Below are positions 7,955 to 17,882 of a DNA stretch of 50,350 nt, piece by piece. Numbering within the stretch: position 1 is the stretch's first letter; each line of letters opens with the position of its first letter. The stretch spans positions 1 through 50,350 of the forward strand of contig CBDUMN010000016.1 of the NCBI GenBank assembly GCA_965368335.1, in the 5' to 3' direction. This DNA comes from CBDUMN01 sp965368335. Lineage in GTDB: Bacteria; Pseudomonadota; Alphaproteobacteria; Rhodospirillales; JAPHRK01. The translations under genes and the position numbers were made by a program. The notes below the pieces were generated by a model. It saw only the letters and a list, made by a program, of their open reading frames with translations, did no database searches and was not told the origin of the DNA.

Positions 7955-9811
7955 CTAAATCTGAGGGGATTCCATCCGCTTAAGAAGCGCCTCGATCTCG
8001 GCGTCGTCCGGGGCGGGCGTGGCGGCCTGTCTTTTCGGCTTTGGCGGTTCGTCGATGCCGGTCGAGACGTGGATGGCCTCGCCCAGAACCCGGTTGATGG
8101 CGCGTAAAAGATCGCCTTTGCGGAAGGGCTTGGTCACCACGTCGTTCATGCCCTCTTCTTTAAACTGTTCGATATGTTCGGCCAGGGTGTCCGCCGTGCA
8201 GGCAATAATCGGGATGGCGCTCTTGGGCGGCCGCATGGCGCGAATGATCCGGGTCGCCTCGGGGCCGCTGACGCCGGGCATGCGGACGTCCATGACGATG
8301 AGGTCGTAACTTCCTTTTTTAACCAGATCGACCGCTTGATTGCCGTCTTCGGCCAGTTCCACCTGATGGCCCAGTGAGGAGAGCATCTGGCCGAGAATCG
8401 CCTGATTGAGCGGATTGTCTTCGGCGATCAGAATATCCAGTTGTCGCGTCGCCTCATATTCCCGATGATTTGTATCCGCCGTTTTTTCGGCCAGAGGGTG
8501 GATGAGGGGACGGCAGAGGATGGTGAAAATAAATGTCGAGCCCTGACCGCGAGCGCTTTCAACAGAGATTGTCCCGCCCATCAGCCCAACCAGCCGTTTA
8601 CAGATCGCCAAACCGAGACCCGACCCGCCGTATTGACGGCTGATGGAACTATCCACCTGGGTAAAGGGCTGAAACAGGTGACCCATCTCCTCTTCGGTCA
8701 TGCCGATCCCCGTATCGGTTACCCGGAATTCGAAGAGATAGTGCGACGCTTCGGACTCTATAGCGTTGACCGTTACCGTAATCTTGCCCATGGCGGTAAA
8801 CTTGACTGCGTTGCCGACCAGATTGAGCAACACTTGACGAAGGCGCGCCGGGTCGCCGTTGACCCCTTCGGGAAGGTCTTCGCTGTAGAAAATTTCGAAC
8901 GACAATCCCTCGGTTTCAGGTTTGCCGCGCATCAGAGAGACAGTTTCCTCAACCACATCTTTAAGGCGAAAATCAATGGCCTCGACCTGAAGATTGCCCG
9001 ACTCGATGCGTGAGAAGTCGAGAATGTCGTTGAGAATTTCCAAAAAGAACCCACCGGATTCTTTAATTGAGGCGAGATAATTGCGTTGTCGACCGGTGAG
9101 CTCGGTTTCCCCCAGCAGGTCGGCCATGCCGAGCACACCGGTCAACGGCGTACGAATTTCGTGGGACATGGTGGCGAGGAACTGGGATTTGGCTTCGTTG
9201 GCTTGCTCGGCGTTGGCGAGGGCGTTTTTCAGGCGTTTTTTCGATTTGTCCCGCGCCTTATCGACCACATAGGCCCCCCAAATAACCGCGCCAAGGGCCG
9301 TCATGCCGGAAATGGCGAAACCGATCATTTGGTCGGATTTGGAAAGCTGCACCGTTGGTAAAACCCCAACGACTTCACTGACGACAAGGAAAGCGAAAGC
9401 GAGGAAAACGCTGCTTCCGATGATCAGCAGGAAACGGCGGTTTCCAAAGGTGCCGAGTAGGGCGAGGTTGGAGAGAAACCAGGGGATGGTGAAAGACTGA
9501 ATGCCGCCGGTGTGGAAGGCGAAAACCGACCCGAGGATGACGCCCAGAAGATTGGCCGTGACCAAGGCGGCAAACAGGTTGCCGGTCTGGCGGATGATAA
9601 AAGCGCCGATGATGGGTGTGGCGATGCAGCCAAGGATGATGCCGATTTCCAGCCTGCTTGCGCCCGCAACAAACCCGACGTAAAGCGGCAGAAACAGCGC
9701 CGCCATGGCCGAGACAACCAGGAGCGTTCGCACTACGGCGCGGTACCGGGCCACCTGTCGGCCCAGCTCATGGACCTCGGTGGGGATGAAAAAATCGGAT
9801 AGCCTAAACAA
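7955..9811 (-). CDS. Membrane hybrid sensor histidine kinase / response regulator
   Basis: A 618-aa protein. An N-terminal block of about six hydrophobic segments (residues 28-185) has no obvious periplasmic sensor, a coiled coil (185-212) leads to the HisKA H-box MSHEIRTPLTG with His217, then N-box NLVGNAVKF, DTGIGM and GGSGLGLAICKRL of the HATPase domain, and a C-terminal receiver (about 457-580) with Asp508 and KPF lysine. There is no Hpt domain, so phosphotransfer to a separate Hpt is likely. The start is TTG at 9811 with GGAAG 8 bases upstream. Signal unknown; no cognate regulator is adjacent. Confidence 0.88.
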   Translation of the reverse strand: MFRLSDFFIPTEVHELGRQVARYRAVVRTLLVVSAMAALFLPLYVGFVAGASRLEIGIILGCIATPIIGAFIIRQTGNLFAALVTANLLGVILGSVFAFHTGGIQSFTIPWFLSNLALLGTFGNRRFLLIIGSSVFLAFAFLVVSEVVGVLPTVQLSKSDQMIGFAISGMTALGAVIWGAYVVDKARDKSKKRLKNALANAEQANEAKSQFLATMSHEIRTPLTGVLGMADLLGETELTGRQRNYLASIKESGGFFLEILNDILDFSRIESGNLQVEAIDFRLKDVVEETVSLMRGKPETEGLSFEIFYSEDLPEGVNGDPARLRQVLLNLVGNAVKFTAMGKITVTVNAIESEASHYLFEFRVTDTGIGMTEEEMGHLFQPFTQVDSSISRQYGGSGLGLAICKRLVGLMGGTISVESARGQGSTFIFTILCRPLIHPLAEKTADTNHREYEATRQLDILIAEDNPLNQAILGQMLSSLGHQVELAEDGNQAVDLVKKGSYDLIVMDVRMPGVSGPEATRIIRAMRPPKSAIPIIACTADTLAEHIEQFKEEGMNDVVTKPFRKGDLLRAINRVLGEAIHVSTGIDEPPKPKRQAATPAPDDAEIEALLKRMESPQI

Positions 9812-9931
9812 GCGTCGTTCTTCCGTTCGGTTTTCAGTTACCGTCGGTCTTTGGTGACGTAAAAAAGATAGGAAGCCGAGCCTTGTAATAAAGGGAAAAT
9901 GACGGCTTGCTCAGGCGATGATCCTTATCGG

Positions 9932-10339
9932 TTATTTTTTATCAAGCGGGATCAGATGAAGCCGCCCGTATTTAACGCCTGTTTGGCTGGTGATGTGATC
10001 GGCCAGATGGCGGACCTCATCGACCGTTCCGTTGAGAATTGTGGCCTCGAGGCAGTTTTCGGCATCGACGTGGAGATGCAAGGTGGCCGAGGGGGTGTCG
10101 TGGTGATGGTGTTGGGCTTCAACCAACCGTGAAGACAGGGTGCGTTCTTTGTGGTTGTACATATAGACGACGCAACCGACACAGGGAGCCGTTTCATCTT
10201 CCGTAACCTGTTGGTCGGCCAGCAGAAGGCGAATGGCGTCGCGGACGCCTTCCGAGCGGTTGGCGTATCCTTTCGAATCGATCACCTCATCGAATTTTTT
10301 AAGTAAATCGTCGTCGATCGTTACGGTGATGCGTTCCAT
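9932..10339 (-). CDS. nikR: Nickel-responsive regulator NikR
   Basis: A 135-aa ribbon-helix-helix repressor, length as E. coli NikR (133). The N-terminal RHH domain is MERITVTIDDDLLKKFDEV, with YANRSEGVRDAIR. The C-terminal ACT-like metal domain has the nickel ligands: a His-rich HHHHD, then LHLHVDAENC (His-x-His and Cys). I start at ATG 10339 because it gives the canonical RHH start; upstream in-frame codons would run into the operator. It is divergent from hupE, and the palindrome between them (10372-10398) matches the NikR operator pattern, implying autoregulation and control of hupE by Ni(II). Confidence 0.93.
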   Translation of the reverse strand: MERITVTIDDDLLKKFDEVIDSKGYANRSEGVRDAIRLLLADQQVTEDETAPCVGCVVYMYNHKERTLSSRLVEAQHHHHDTPSATLHLHVDAENCLEATILNGTVDEVRHLADHITSQTGVKYGRLHLIPLDKK

Positions 10340-10371
10340 CTTCGGCCATCCGTTATTGCGCTTTGGGAAAA

Positions 10372-10398
10372 GTATGATAAAAATAAATTTCATCATAC
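10372..10398. promoter_or_regulatory. NikR-type operator between nikR and hupE
   Basis: GTATGA at 10372-10377 and TCATAC at 10393-10398 form a dyad with 15 bases between the half-sites (arms extend to GTATGAT/ATCATAC). The E. coli NikR consensus is GTATGA-N16-TCATAC, so spacing is one base shorter. A second copy of the right arm context, TTTCATCATAC, is directly repeated at 10410-10420, 22 bp from the first at 10388-10398, and may be a second half-site or extended binding region close to the hupE start. Confidence 0.7.
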
Positions 10399-10432
10399 TT
10401 TACGTATTGTTTCATCATACAGGGGATTACAT

Positions 10433-11020
10433 ATGAATCGATCACTCTTTGCCGCCGCTCTGTTCAGCGCGGCCTTTGCCGCTCCGGCTTTCGCCCATAC
10501 CGGCGCCGGACCCGTATCGGGGCTTTTCGCCGGGTTTGGACATCCCATTGGCGGCCTCGATCATATGTTGGCCATGGTCGCCGTCGGGGTGCTCGCCGTT
10601 CAGCAGGGTGGAAAATCCCTTTGGCTCGTCCCCGCCGCCTTCGTCGCCATGATGATTGTCGGCGGCCTGTTGGGAATGGGCGCTGTTCCACTGCCGTTCG
10701 TTGAGGCGGGTATCGTCGGTTCGGTGGTCGTACTGGGGGCGGTTATCGCGCTCGGCCGTGAAATGCCGATGGGTGTCGCCATGGCGCTGGCCGGAGCTTT
10801 CGCACTGTTTCACGGCCATGCCCACGGCACGGAAATGCCGGTCGACGCCAGCGGCCTGTCTTACGCCGTCGGGTTTGCCGCCGCGACCCTATTGCTCCAC
10901 GGTGCGGGCATCGGGTTGACCATGGGCGTTCAGAAGTTCGTTGAGCAGCGTGGACCGTTGGCGGTGCGCATCAGCGGTGGGGCCATCGCCGCGGCTGGGG
11001 CCGCTCTCGTAGCGACCTGA
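10433..11020 (+). CDS. hupE: HupE/UreJ family nickel (or cobalt) permease
   Basis: A 195-aa membrane protein with a cleavable signal peptide (residues 1-21, ending AFA-H), so the mature protein begins with His. It contains HPIGGLDHMLAM, the signature HPxxGxDH metal-binding motif of HupE/UreJ, and about six transmembrane helices; a second His-rich stretch is FHGHAHGTEMP. The family imports Ni2+ for hydrogenase or urease. Placement next to nikR with a shared operator argues strongly for nickel. A strong hairpin terminator follows at 11051-11089. Hydrogenase or urease genes themselves are not in this window. Confidence 0.9.
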   Translation: MNRSLFAAALFSAAFAAPAFAHTGAGPVSGLFAGFGHPIGGLDHMLAMVAVGVLAVQQGGKSLWLVPAAFVAMMIVGGLLGMGAVPLPFVEAGIVGSVVVLGAVIALGREMPMGVAMALAGAFALFHGHAHGTEMPVDASGLSYAVGFAAATLLLHGAGIGLTMGVQKFVEQRGPLAVRISGGAIAAAGAALVAT

Positions 11021-11050
11021 TCGGGATCGTAAACTCCACGGGAAGAAAAC

Positions 11051-11089
11051 CAATGGGCGGACCGTTCGGGCCCGCCCATTGTTGTTTTT
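11051..11089. terminator. Bidirectional rho-independent terminator between hupE and katG
   Basis: CAATGGGCGG (11051-11060) pairs perfectly with CCGCCCATTG (11072-11081) around an 11-base loop and is followed on the plus strand by TTGTTTTT. On the minus strand it is followed by GGTTTTCTT, so it can serve both convergent genes. Confidence 0.85.
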
Positions 11090-11111
11090 AGATGGCTTGA
11101 CTGCTTGGTCC

Positions 11112-13292
<2,181 letters not shown>

Positions 13293-13451
13293 TGTCAAAA
13301 ATCCTTCCCTGTCGGTGGTCTGGAAATATTCGGAATTCGTTTGGAGTGTTTCGTATCGCGTCGCCCAACCACCATAAGTGTAGCAGAAAAACAGCGATCA
13401 ACCCGAGCGATTAACTTTAGAATAGTTGAGCGTCGTCATTTTGAAAAATTG

Positions 13452-13485
13452 ATTATAATTATCTTATTGATAGACAGGGTCTATC
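13452..13485 (-). promoter_or_regulatory. Possible OxyR-controlled katG promoter
   Basis: A perfect dyad GATAGAC-AGG-GTCTATC at 13469-13485 contains ATAG-N7-CTAT, the OxyR half-operator pattern. On the minus strand a TATAAT (13457-13452) follows at promoter spacing and the -35 position overlaps the dyad and is poor, as in activator-dependent promoters. The second ATAG-N7-CTAT of a full OxyR site is not evident. The leader to katG would be about 150 bases. Confidence 0.4.
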
Positions 13486-13586
13486 GATATCTTTGTGCTG
13501 ATACAATCCGGATCAGGCAGGCCAAAAGCAGACGAAGCATTTGGGCTTCTTCCATGGAACTCGAAAAAATAAAATTATAAGGAAAA

Positions 13587-13674
13587 TGGCGGAGAGAGAG
13601 GGATTCGAACCCTCGGTACCTTGCGGTACACACGCTTTCCAAGCGTGCGCCTTAAGCCACTCGGCCATCTCTCC
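13587..13674 (-). tRNA. tRNA-Ser (GGA)
   Basis: An 88-nt class II tRNA read on the minus strand. The acceptor GGAGAGA/TCTCTCC, the anticodon stem CACGC/GCGTG with loop TTGGAAA (anticodon GGA), a variable-arm hairpin, and GGTTCGAATCC of the T-arm are all present, and the 3' CCA is encoded. Confidence 0.96.
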
Positions 13675-13773
13675 ATAAAACAGGTCGTTTTTAGATTACG
13701 CCACGCCGTGGTGAAATATTAAAACGTCAATCTGTTTACTTTTTTAGGGTAGAGGACGATTCACTATTGATTC

Positions 13774-13792
13774 GAAATCACACCGTGATTTC
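13774..13792. repeat. Short perfect palindrome in the LOV/tRNA-Ser intergenic region
   Basis: GAAATCAC-ACC-GTGATTTC: 8-bp arms and a 3-base spacer, with no T-run on either side. It lies about 100 bases upstream of tRNA-Ser and 145 bases past the LOV-HTH stop, so it may be a protein-binding site or a weak hairpin. The rest of 13675-13936 shows no gene. Confidence 0.5.
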
Positions 13793-13936
13793 ACCTCTAA
13801 CTGACCGCGCTCTACCTAAAGCGCGCGGAAAGTAGCCCAGGCGGGGGCGCGTTTCAACGCTTTTCTTCTCTTTCCTTGACCAGGGTTGGTTGCGGGTAGA
13901 CGCCGAAGGTTCGTGGGGTGATATAAACCGCTTGTC

Positions 13937-14563
13937 TTATGCAATGTCTTTATTGTTAAGCGGGAAACCGAGAGCGATGGCAAAACGGATCAATGACGTC
14001 AGTTTCTTGGTGTTTGCTTTATCGTAGATTGCAGAGCGGTGGGTTTCCACGGTCCGGGGGCTGATCTCTAGATGTTTGGCGGCTTCTTTATTGGTTAGGC
14101 CGGTAACGAGAAGTCCGAAAATTTCCTGTTCGCGTTTTGTCAGCAGTCTAAAAAAAGCCATTGCGTCATTGTATGTGGCAATCATTTCAGCATCGGCGGT
14201 CAGGTTCTGACAGCCGACAAAATGCGTCACCCGTCCGGTTTCATCGAATATCGGATCGATAAAAAGCTCATTGATAAACGGCTCTCCGTTTTTCCGGTAA
14301 TTTCGCAATACGGCCCGAATGCTTCTTTTTTCCGCCAGGGCCCGTCGTATCCTCGGAATAGCCGGTTGGTCCCGGTCGGCCCCTTGTAAGAATCGGCAAT
14401 TCCGGCCGATTATCTCACTTAAGAAATAGCCGGTTAGTTGCTCAAAAGCCGGGTTGGCGTAAACCGTCGGCATGTCGTCGCCGAGCGCGTCCGTAATGAG
14501 AACCGGACTGTGCATGGTTTCAAAGGCTTTTGCTTCTAGACGCATCAGGAATGCAGAAGTCAT
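13937..14563 (-). CDS. LOV-HTH blue-light-responsive transcription regulator (LuxR-type)
   Basis: A 208-aa two-domain protein. Residues about 15-125 are a LOV photosensor: GRNCRFLQG with Cys56 (the residue that forms the flavin adduct), NYRKNGEPFINEL with Asn88 and Asn98, and VGCQ with Gln119, all expected flavin contacts. Residues about 140-200 are a LuxR/FixJ helix-turn-helix (LTKREQEIFGLLVTGLTNKE, then SPRTVETHR). This is the architecture and size of EL222, in which blue light releases the HTH to dimerise and bind DNA. The ATG at 14563 has AAAGGA 6 bases upstream; a hairpin (14582-14597) lies in the leader. It is divergent from a kinase/REC-EAL/REC operon, a plausible target. Photochemistry is inferred from intact motifs. 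Confidence 0.92.
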   Translation of the reverse strand: MTSAFLMRLEAKAFETMHSPVLITDALGDDMPTVYANPAFEQLTGYFLSEIIGRNCRFLQGADRDQPAIPRIRRALAEKRSIRAVLRNYRKNGEPFINELFIDPIFDETGRVTHFVGCQNLTADAEMIATYNDAMAFFRLLTKREQEIFGLLVTGLTNKEAAKHLEISPRTVETHRSAIYDKANTKKLTSLIRFAIALGFPLNNKDIA

Positions 14564-14581
14564 CTGTCATCCTTTACCTCA

Positions 14582-14606
14582 AGAGCCGTCGGGCTCTCGT
14601 TTTTTT
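14582..14606 (+). terminator. Hairpin plus T-run in the LOV / kinase intergenic region
   Basis: AGAGCC (14582-14587) pairs with GGCTCT (14592-14597) around GTCG, followed on the plus strand by CG and seven T. It looks like a factor-independent terminator pointing toward the kinase operon although no plus-strand gene ends here. On the minus strand the same hairpin sits in the LOV-HTH leader, about 20 bases ahead of the ATG. Confidence 0.5.
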
Positions 14607-14659
14607 GCCCGTCTCCGTATTCCTACGGATGGTCTCTCCCTGTCTAAAATCCTACTTTA

Positions 14660-14669
14660 TATAATTATA
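14660..14669. promoter_or_regulatory. Overlapping divergent -10 elements
   Basis: TATAAT at 14660-14665 on the plus strand overlaps ATTATA at 14664-14669 (TATAAT on the minus strand), inside an AT-rich patch midway between the LOV-HTH and kinase genes. No convincing -35 hexamer is seen for either direction, suggesting activator dependence if these are used. Confidence 0.4.
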
Positions 14670-14768
14670 CTAATGCAACGTTTAATAGGTGGGAGTTGCA
14701 AGGCGCTATCTAAGGAAGAAGAGCATTTTGATTACAGTAACATAGCGTCTTCTGTCCTATGACAGGTT

Positions 14769-17700
14769 ATGGCTAAGCACTTGAGGATCTTAAGTCGTTT
14801 GATGCCGCGCAGTCTGAGCGTCAGGGTTTCTGCTGCTTTCATTTTGGCGCTTTGGGGAAGCGCCGTACTTAATTTGGTTTACGAGTTGTGGGAGGGGCGG
14901 GAAAATATTGCCGAAACCATTCTGGCTTCTGAAACGAACCGGGCCGATACGGCGGCCGAAAGGTTTCAGTCGGAAATCAATCATCTGCGGGAAGACCTCC
15001 AGGCGCTTGTAGGAACGCCACCGATTTCCGGAATTATCCGGGCGATGGCCGATCCCAATAACCGGGATGCCGAGGGAGCCAGTTCGCTCACCGACTGGAA
15101 GACCCGACTTCAGAGCATTTTCATCAGTTTTATGCGAGGGCACGATCATTATGCCCAGCTGCGCTATATCGGCCTTGCCGATACTGGCCGGGAGATTGTC
15201 CGGGTCGATCAAATTGACGGCCGTCCGGCGGTTATTCCCGAAGAGCGCTTACAACAAAAAGGCGATAGAGACTATTTTCGGGCGGGGCTTAGCCTCAGGC
15301 CGGGGGAAATCTATATTTCCGATATTACGTTGAACCGGGAAAACGGGCAGGTTGAGGTTCCCCACTGGCCCACCTTGCGAGGTGTTTTGCCGGTGTTCGG
15401 GCCGGATGGAAAAATGTTCGGCATGGTGGTGATCAATAAGAATGTGCAAAACACCTTACGGTTGGTGTCCGCCGCGCCTGATGCCGGTGTATCCCATTAT
15501 CTTATTAATGGATCAGGTGATTTTCTGATCCATCCGAATGTCGAAAAAACATTCGGCTTCGACCTTGGGCGGCGATTCCAATGGCGGGATGAATTTCCCG
15601 ATCTGCCGCTTTCCGATATTGCGGGAGGCTCCAGGCTCAACCGAAAAACCACTGAAGAATATCCGGTCCAATTGGATGAATTTTACTGGATTAGCCGGAA
15701 AATCAAAATTGACCCCGACAATCCAAAACGCAACCTTCAACTGATTTACGCTATCCCTGAGTCTTTAATCGGAGAAGTGATCGGGAGTGGCGTCAATTCG
15801 ATGATACTGACCGTTACGGCTCTAGCTTTCGCCATTGGTGGCGTCGTGCTGGTTTATTTGCGCCGTATCCTGCGCCCATTGGCTGAGTTGGCGGGGGCCG
15901 CACAGGCCATCGGGGAAGGGCGACTGGACGCCCCCCTTCCAAAGGCCCGTTTTTCCGAATTGGCGGCCCTGACCCGGGCATTCAAAAACATGATAGCCCA
16001 GCTAAACGCCCGCAACCGAGCGCCGGTGATGATGCATTCAGCGGACGCCGAGGGGCGGTTGACTTACGTTAACGACTATTGGGTCGAGTGCCTGGGGTAT
16101 GACCGGCAGGAGGTGCTGGGCCGCGCCTGGACCGATTTCGTCGCCAAAGACAAGGCCGTCGCAACCCGGTCCGGCGGATATGGGAACTGCAAAAATCTAC
16201 CTTTGAAGATCAAGAAAAAACACGGCCATCCATTGGATGTGCTGATGACGGCGATCCCCGAGCGTTGGGGCGACGGGGCGGCAAAATTTTCCTTGGCCGT
16301 ATTAATCGATGTCACCGGAGAAGAGCGAATGCTGGAAGCGCTTCAGGCGAGCGATCGACGTTTCAAAAAGGCGTTTCAATCCGCCGGTCACGGGATCGCC
16401 ATGTTCCGTCTTGACGATACCTGGGTCGATGCCAACGACAGCCTCTGTTCGTTGCTCGGATATGACCGTAAAGACCTGCTTGGACGACCCCCGTCCACCC
16501 TTGTCATCAAGAGGGACTACAAGGTTTTACAGGCAAATATCGAACGCCTGCTGGCCGATCATGAAGAGACCTTCCAAATGGAAGTTCGTCTCGTGGGTTG
16601 GGATGATAATCCCGTGCCGGCAATTCTTTCAGCCGGGCTTGTGGTAAGAAACGACGGCTCCCCCGATTATCTGGTTTTCCAGTTCTCCGATCTTACGGCG
16701 CTGAAAAAAGCCGAGGCCCAGTTCACCCAAGCACAAAAAATGGAATCGATTGGCAATCTCACCGGCGGCGTCGCTCACGATTTCAACAATCTTTTGGGGA
16801 TTATCCTGGGAAACCTACAGCTTTTACAGCGTCGCCTGGGAGAGGATCAACAACTCCAGAAGTTTGCCGAAGATGCGGTTGAGGCGACCAAGCGAGGAGC
16901 TGATTTAACTCGCCAGTTGTTGGCCTTTTCGCGCCGTCAACAATTGGAGCCGGAAATTCTCGATGCAAATGCAATGGTCAAAAAAATGGTTCCAATGCTG
17001 GAGCGGACGCTCGGCACCAACATTGAAATCGGGATGAACCTTGAGGCGGCGCCTCCATTCGTCAAGGCCGATCCGGCTCAATTGGAATCGGCGCTGCTCA
17101 ACCTCTCGATCAATGCCCGTGACGCGATGCCCTCCGGTGGACGCCTGATTATTGCGACGTCCTGCGCGACGCTCGATCCGTTAAGGCTGCAATTCAATGA
17201 AGGGATGCACGAGGGCCAGTTCGTCCGAATTACCGTCACCGATACGGGCCACGGAATTTCTCAGGAGTTGCAGGATCGGATTTTTGAGCCGTTTTTTACG
17301 ACCAAGGAAGCAGGCAAGGGATCGGGGCTTGGCCTCAGCATGGTCTACGGCTTCGTCCAACAATCGGGGGGGCAAATTCAGGTTTACAGTGAAGAGGGTC
17401 AGGGCACGTCATTTTCGATGTACCTGCCTGCAGTCGATGAGGCGGGCGACATACAGGTTGCAACAGTAAAAGACGGTGAAACCGCTTTGCCTACGGGAAC
17501 CGGAACGATTTTATTGGTTGAAGACGAGCGGCGGTTTAGGGAGGTTGCGGCCCTGCAATTAGAGGATCTTGGATATACGGTGATCTCCGCAGCCAATGGC
17601 CAGGAGGCCTTGGATAACCTCGCCGTTGTTTCTTCCATCGATCTGCTGTTTACCGACATGGTGATGCCGGGCGGGATGAACGGTCTTGAGCTGGCCGACA

Positions 17701-17882
17701 AGGTCCGTGAGATGTTTCCGGATATACCGGTTCTTCTGACATCGGGATTTCCGCGCGACGCATTTAACGAAGGCCGCCGATATGCCCTGTTGCAGAAACC
17801 ATATACGGACAAACAGCTATCGACAGCCGTTAAAGAAGCCTTAGAGACTGAAGGAAAAACAATAACGGGAGAAACTCTATGA
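14769..17882 (+). CDS. Hybrid sensor histidine kinase with Cache-type sensor, HAMP, two PAS and receiver
   Basis: A 1037-aa membrane kinase. TM1 is at about 19-39, a large periplasmic double-Cache-like sensor spans about 40-340, TM2 is at about 343-364, then a HAMP-like linker (365-418), PAS1 (about 420-520), PAS2 (about 530-650), a phosphoacceptor helix GGVAHDFNNLLG with His670, N-box LLNLSINARDAM, DTGHGI and GSGLGLSMVYGFVQQSGG, and a receiver (about 911-1030) with Asp963. The start ATG has only AGG two bases upstream, so translation initiation looks weak. Its stop overlaps the next start (ATGA), so kinase and REC-EAL are coupled. Divergent neighbour is the LOV-HTH gene. The Cache ligand is unknown. 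Confidence 0.9.
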   Translation: MAKHLRILSRLMPRSLSVRVSAAFILALWGSAVLNLVYELWEGRENIAETILASETNRADTAAERFQSEINHLREDLQALVGTPPISGIIRAMADPNNRDAEGASSLTDWKTRLQSIFISFMRGHDHYAQLRYIGLADTGREIVRVDQIDGRPAVIPEERLQQKGDRDYFRAGLSLRPGEIYISDITLNRENGQVEVPHWPTLRGVLPVFGPDGKMFGMVVINKNVQNTLRLVSAAPDAGVSHYLINGSGDFLIHPNVEKTFGFDLGRRFQWRDEFPDLPLSDIAGGSRLNRKTTEEYPVQLDEFYWISRKIKIDPDNPKRNLQLIYAIPESLIGEVIGSGVNSMILTVTALAFAIGGVVLVYLRRILRPLAELAGAAQAIGEGRLDAPLPKARFSELAALTRAFKNMIAQLNARNRAPVMMHSADAEGRLTYVNDYWVECLGYDRQEVLGRAWTDFVAKDKAVATRSGGYGNCKNLPLKIKKKHGHPLDVLMTAIPERWGDGAAKFSLAVLIDVTGEERMLEALQASDRRFKKAFQSAGHGIAMFRLDDTWVDANDSLCSLLGYDRKDLLGRPPSTLVIKRDYKVLQANIERLLADHEETFQMEVRLVGWDDNPVPAILSAGLVVRNDGSPDYLVFQFSDLTALKKAEAQFTQAQKMESIGNLTGGVAHDFNNLLGIILGNLQLLQRRLGEDQQLQKFAEDAVEATKRGADLTRQLLAFSRRQQLEPEILDANAMVKKMVPMLERTLGTNIEIGMNLEAAPPFVKADPAQLESALLNLSINARDAMPSGGRLIIATSCATLDPLRLQFNEGMHEGQFVRITVTDTGHGISQELQDRIFEPFFTTKEAGKGSGLGLSMVYGFVQQSGGQIQVYSEEGQGTSFSMYLPAVDEAGDIQVATVKDGETALPTGTGTILLVEDERRFREVAALQLEDLGYTVISAANGQEALDNLAVVSSIDLLFTDMVMPGGMNGLELADKVREMFPDIPVLLTSGFPRDAFNEGRRYALLQKPYTDKQLSTAVKEALETEGKTITGETL

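Noticed and set aside
14472..14762. Plus-strand 96-codon frame over the LOV start and intergenic region
   Set aside because: Passes through a terminator-like hairpin and is antisense to the LOV coding start; no coding signature.
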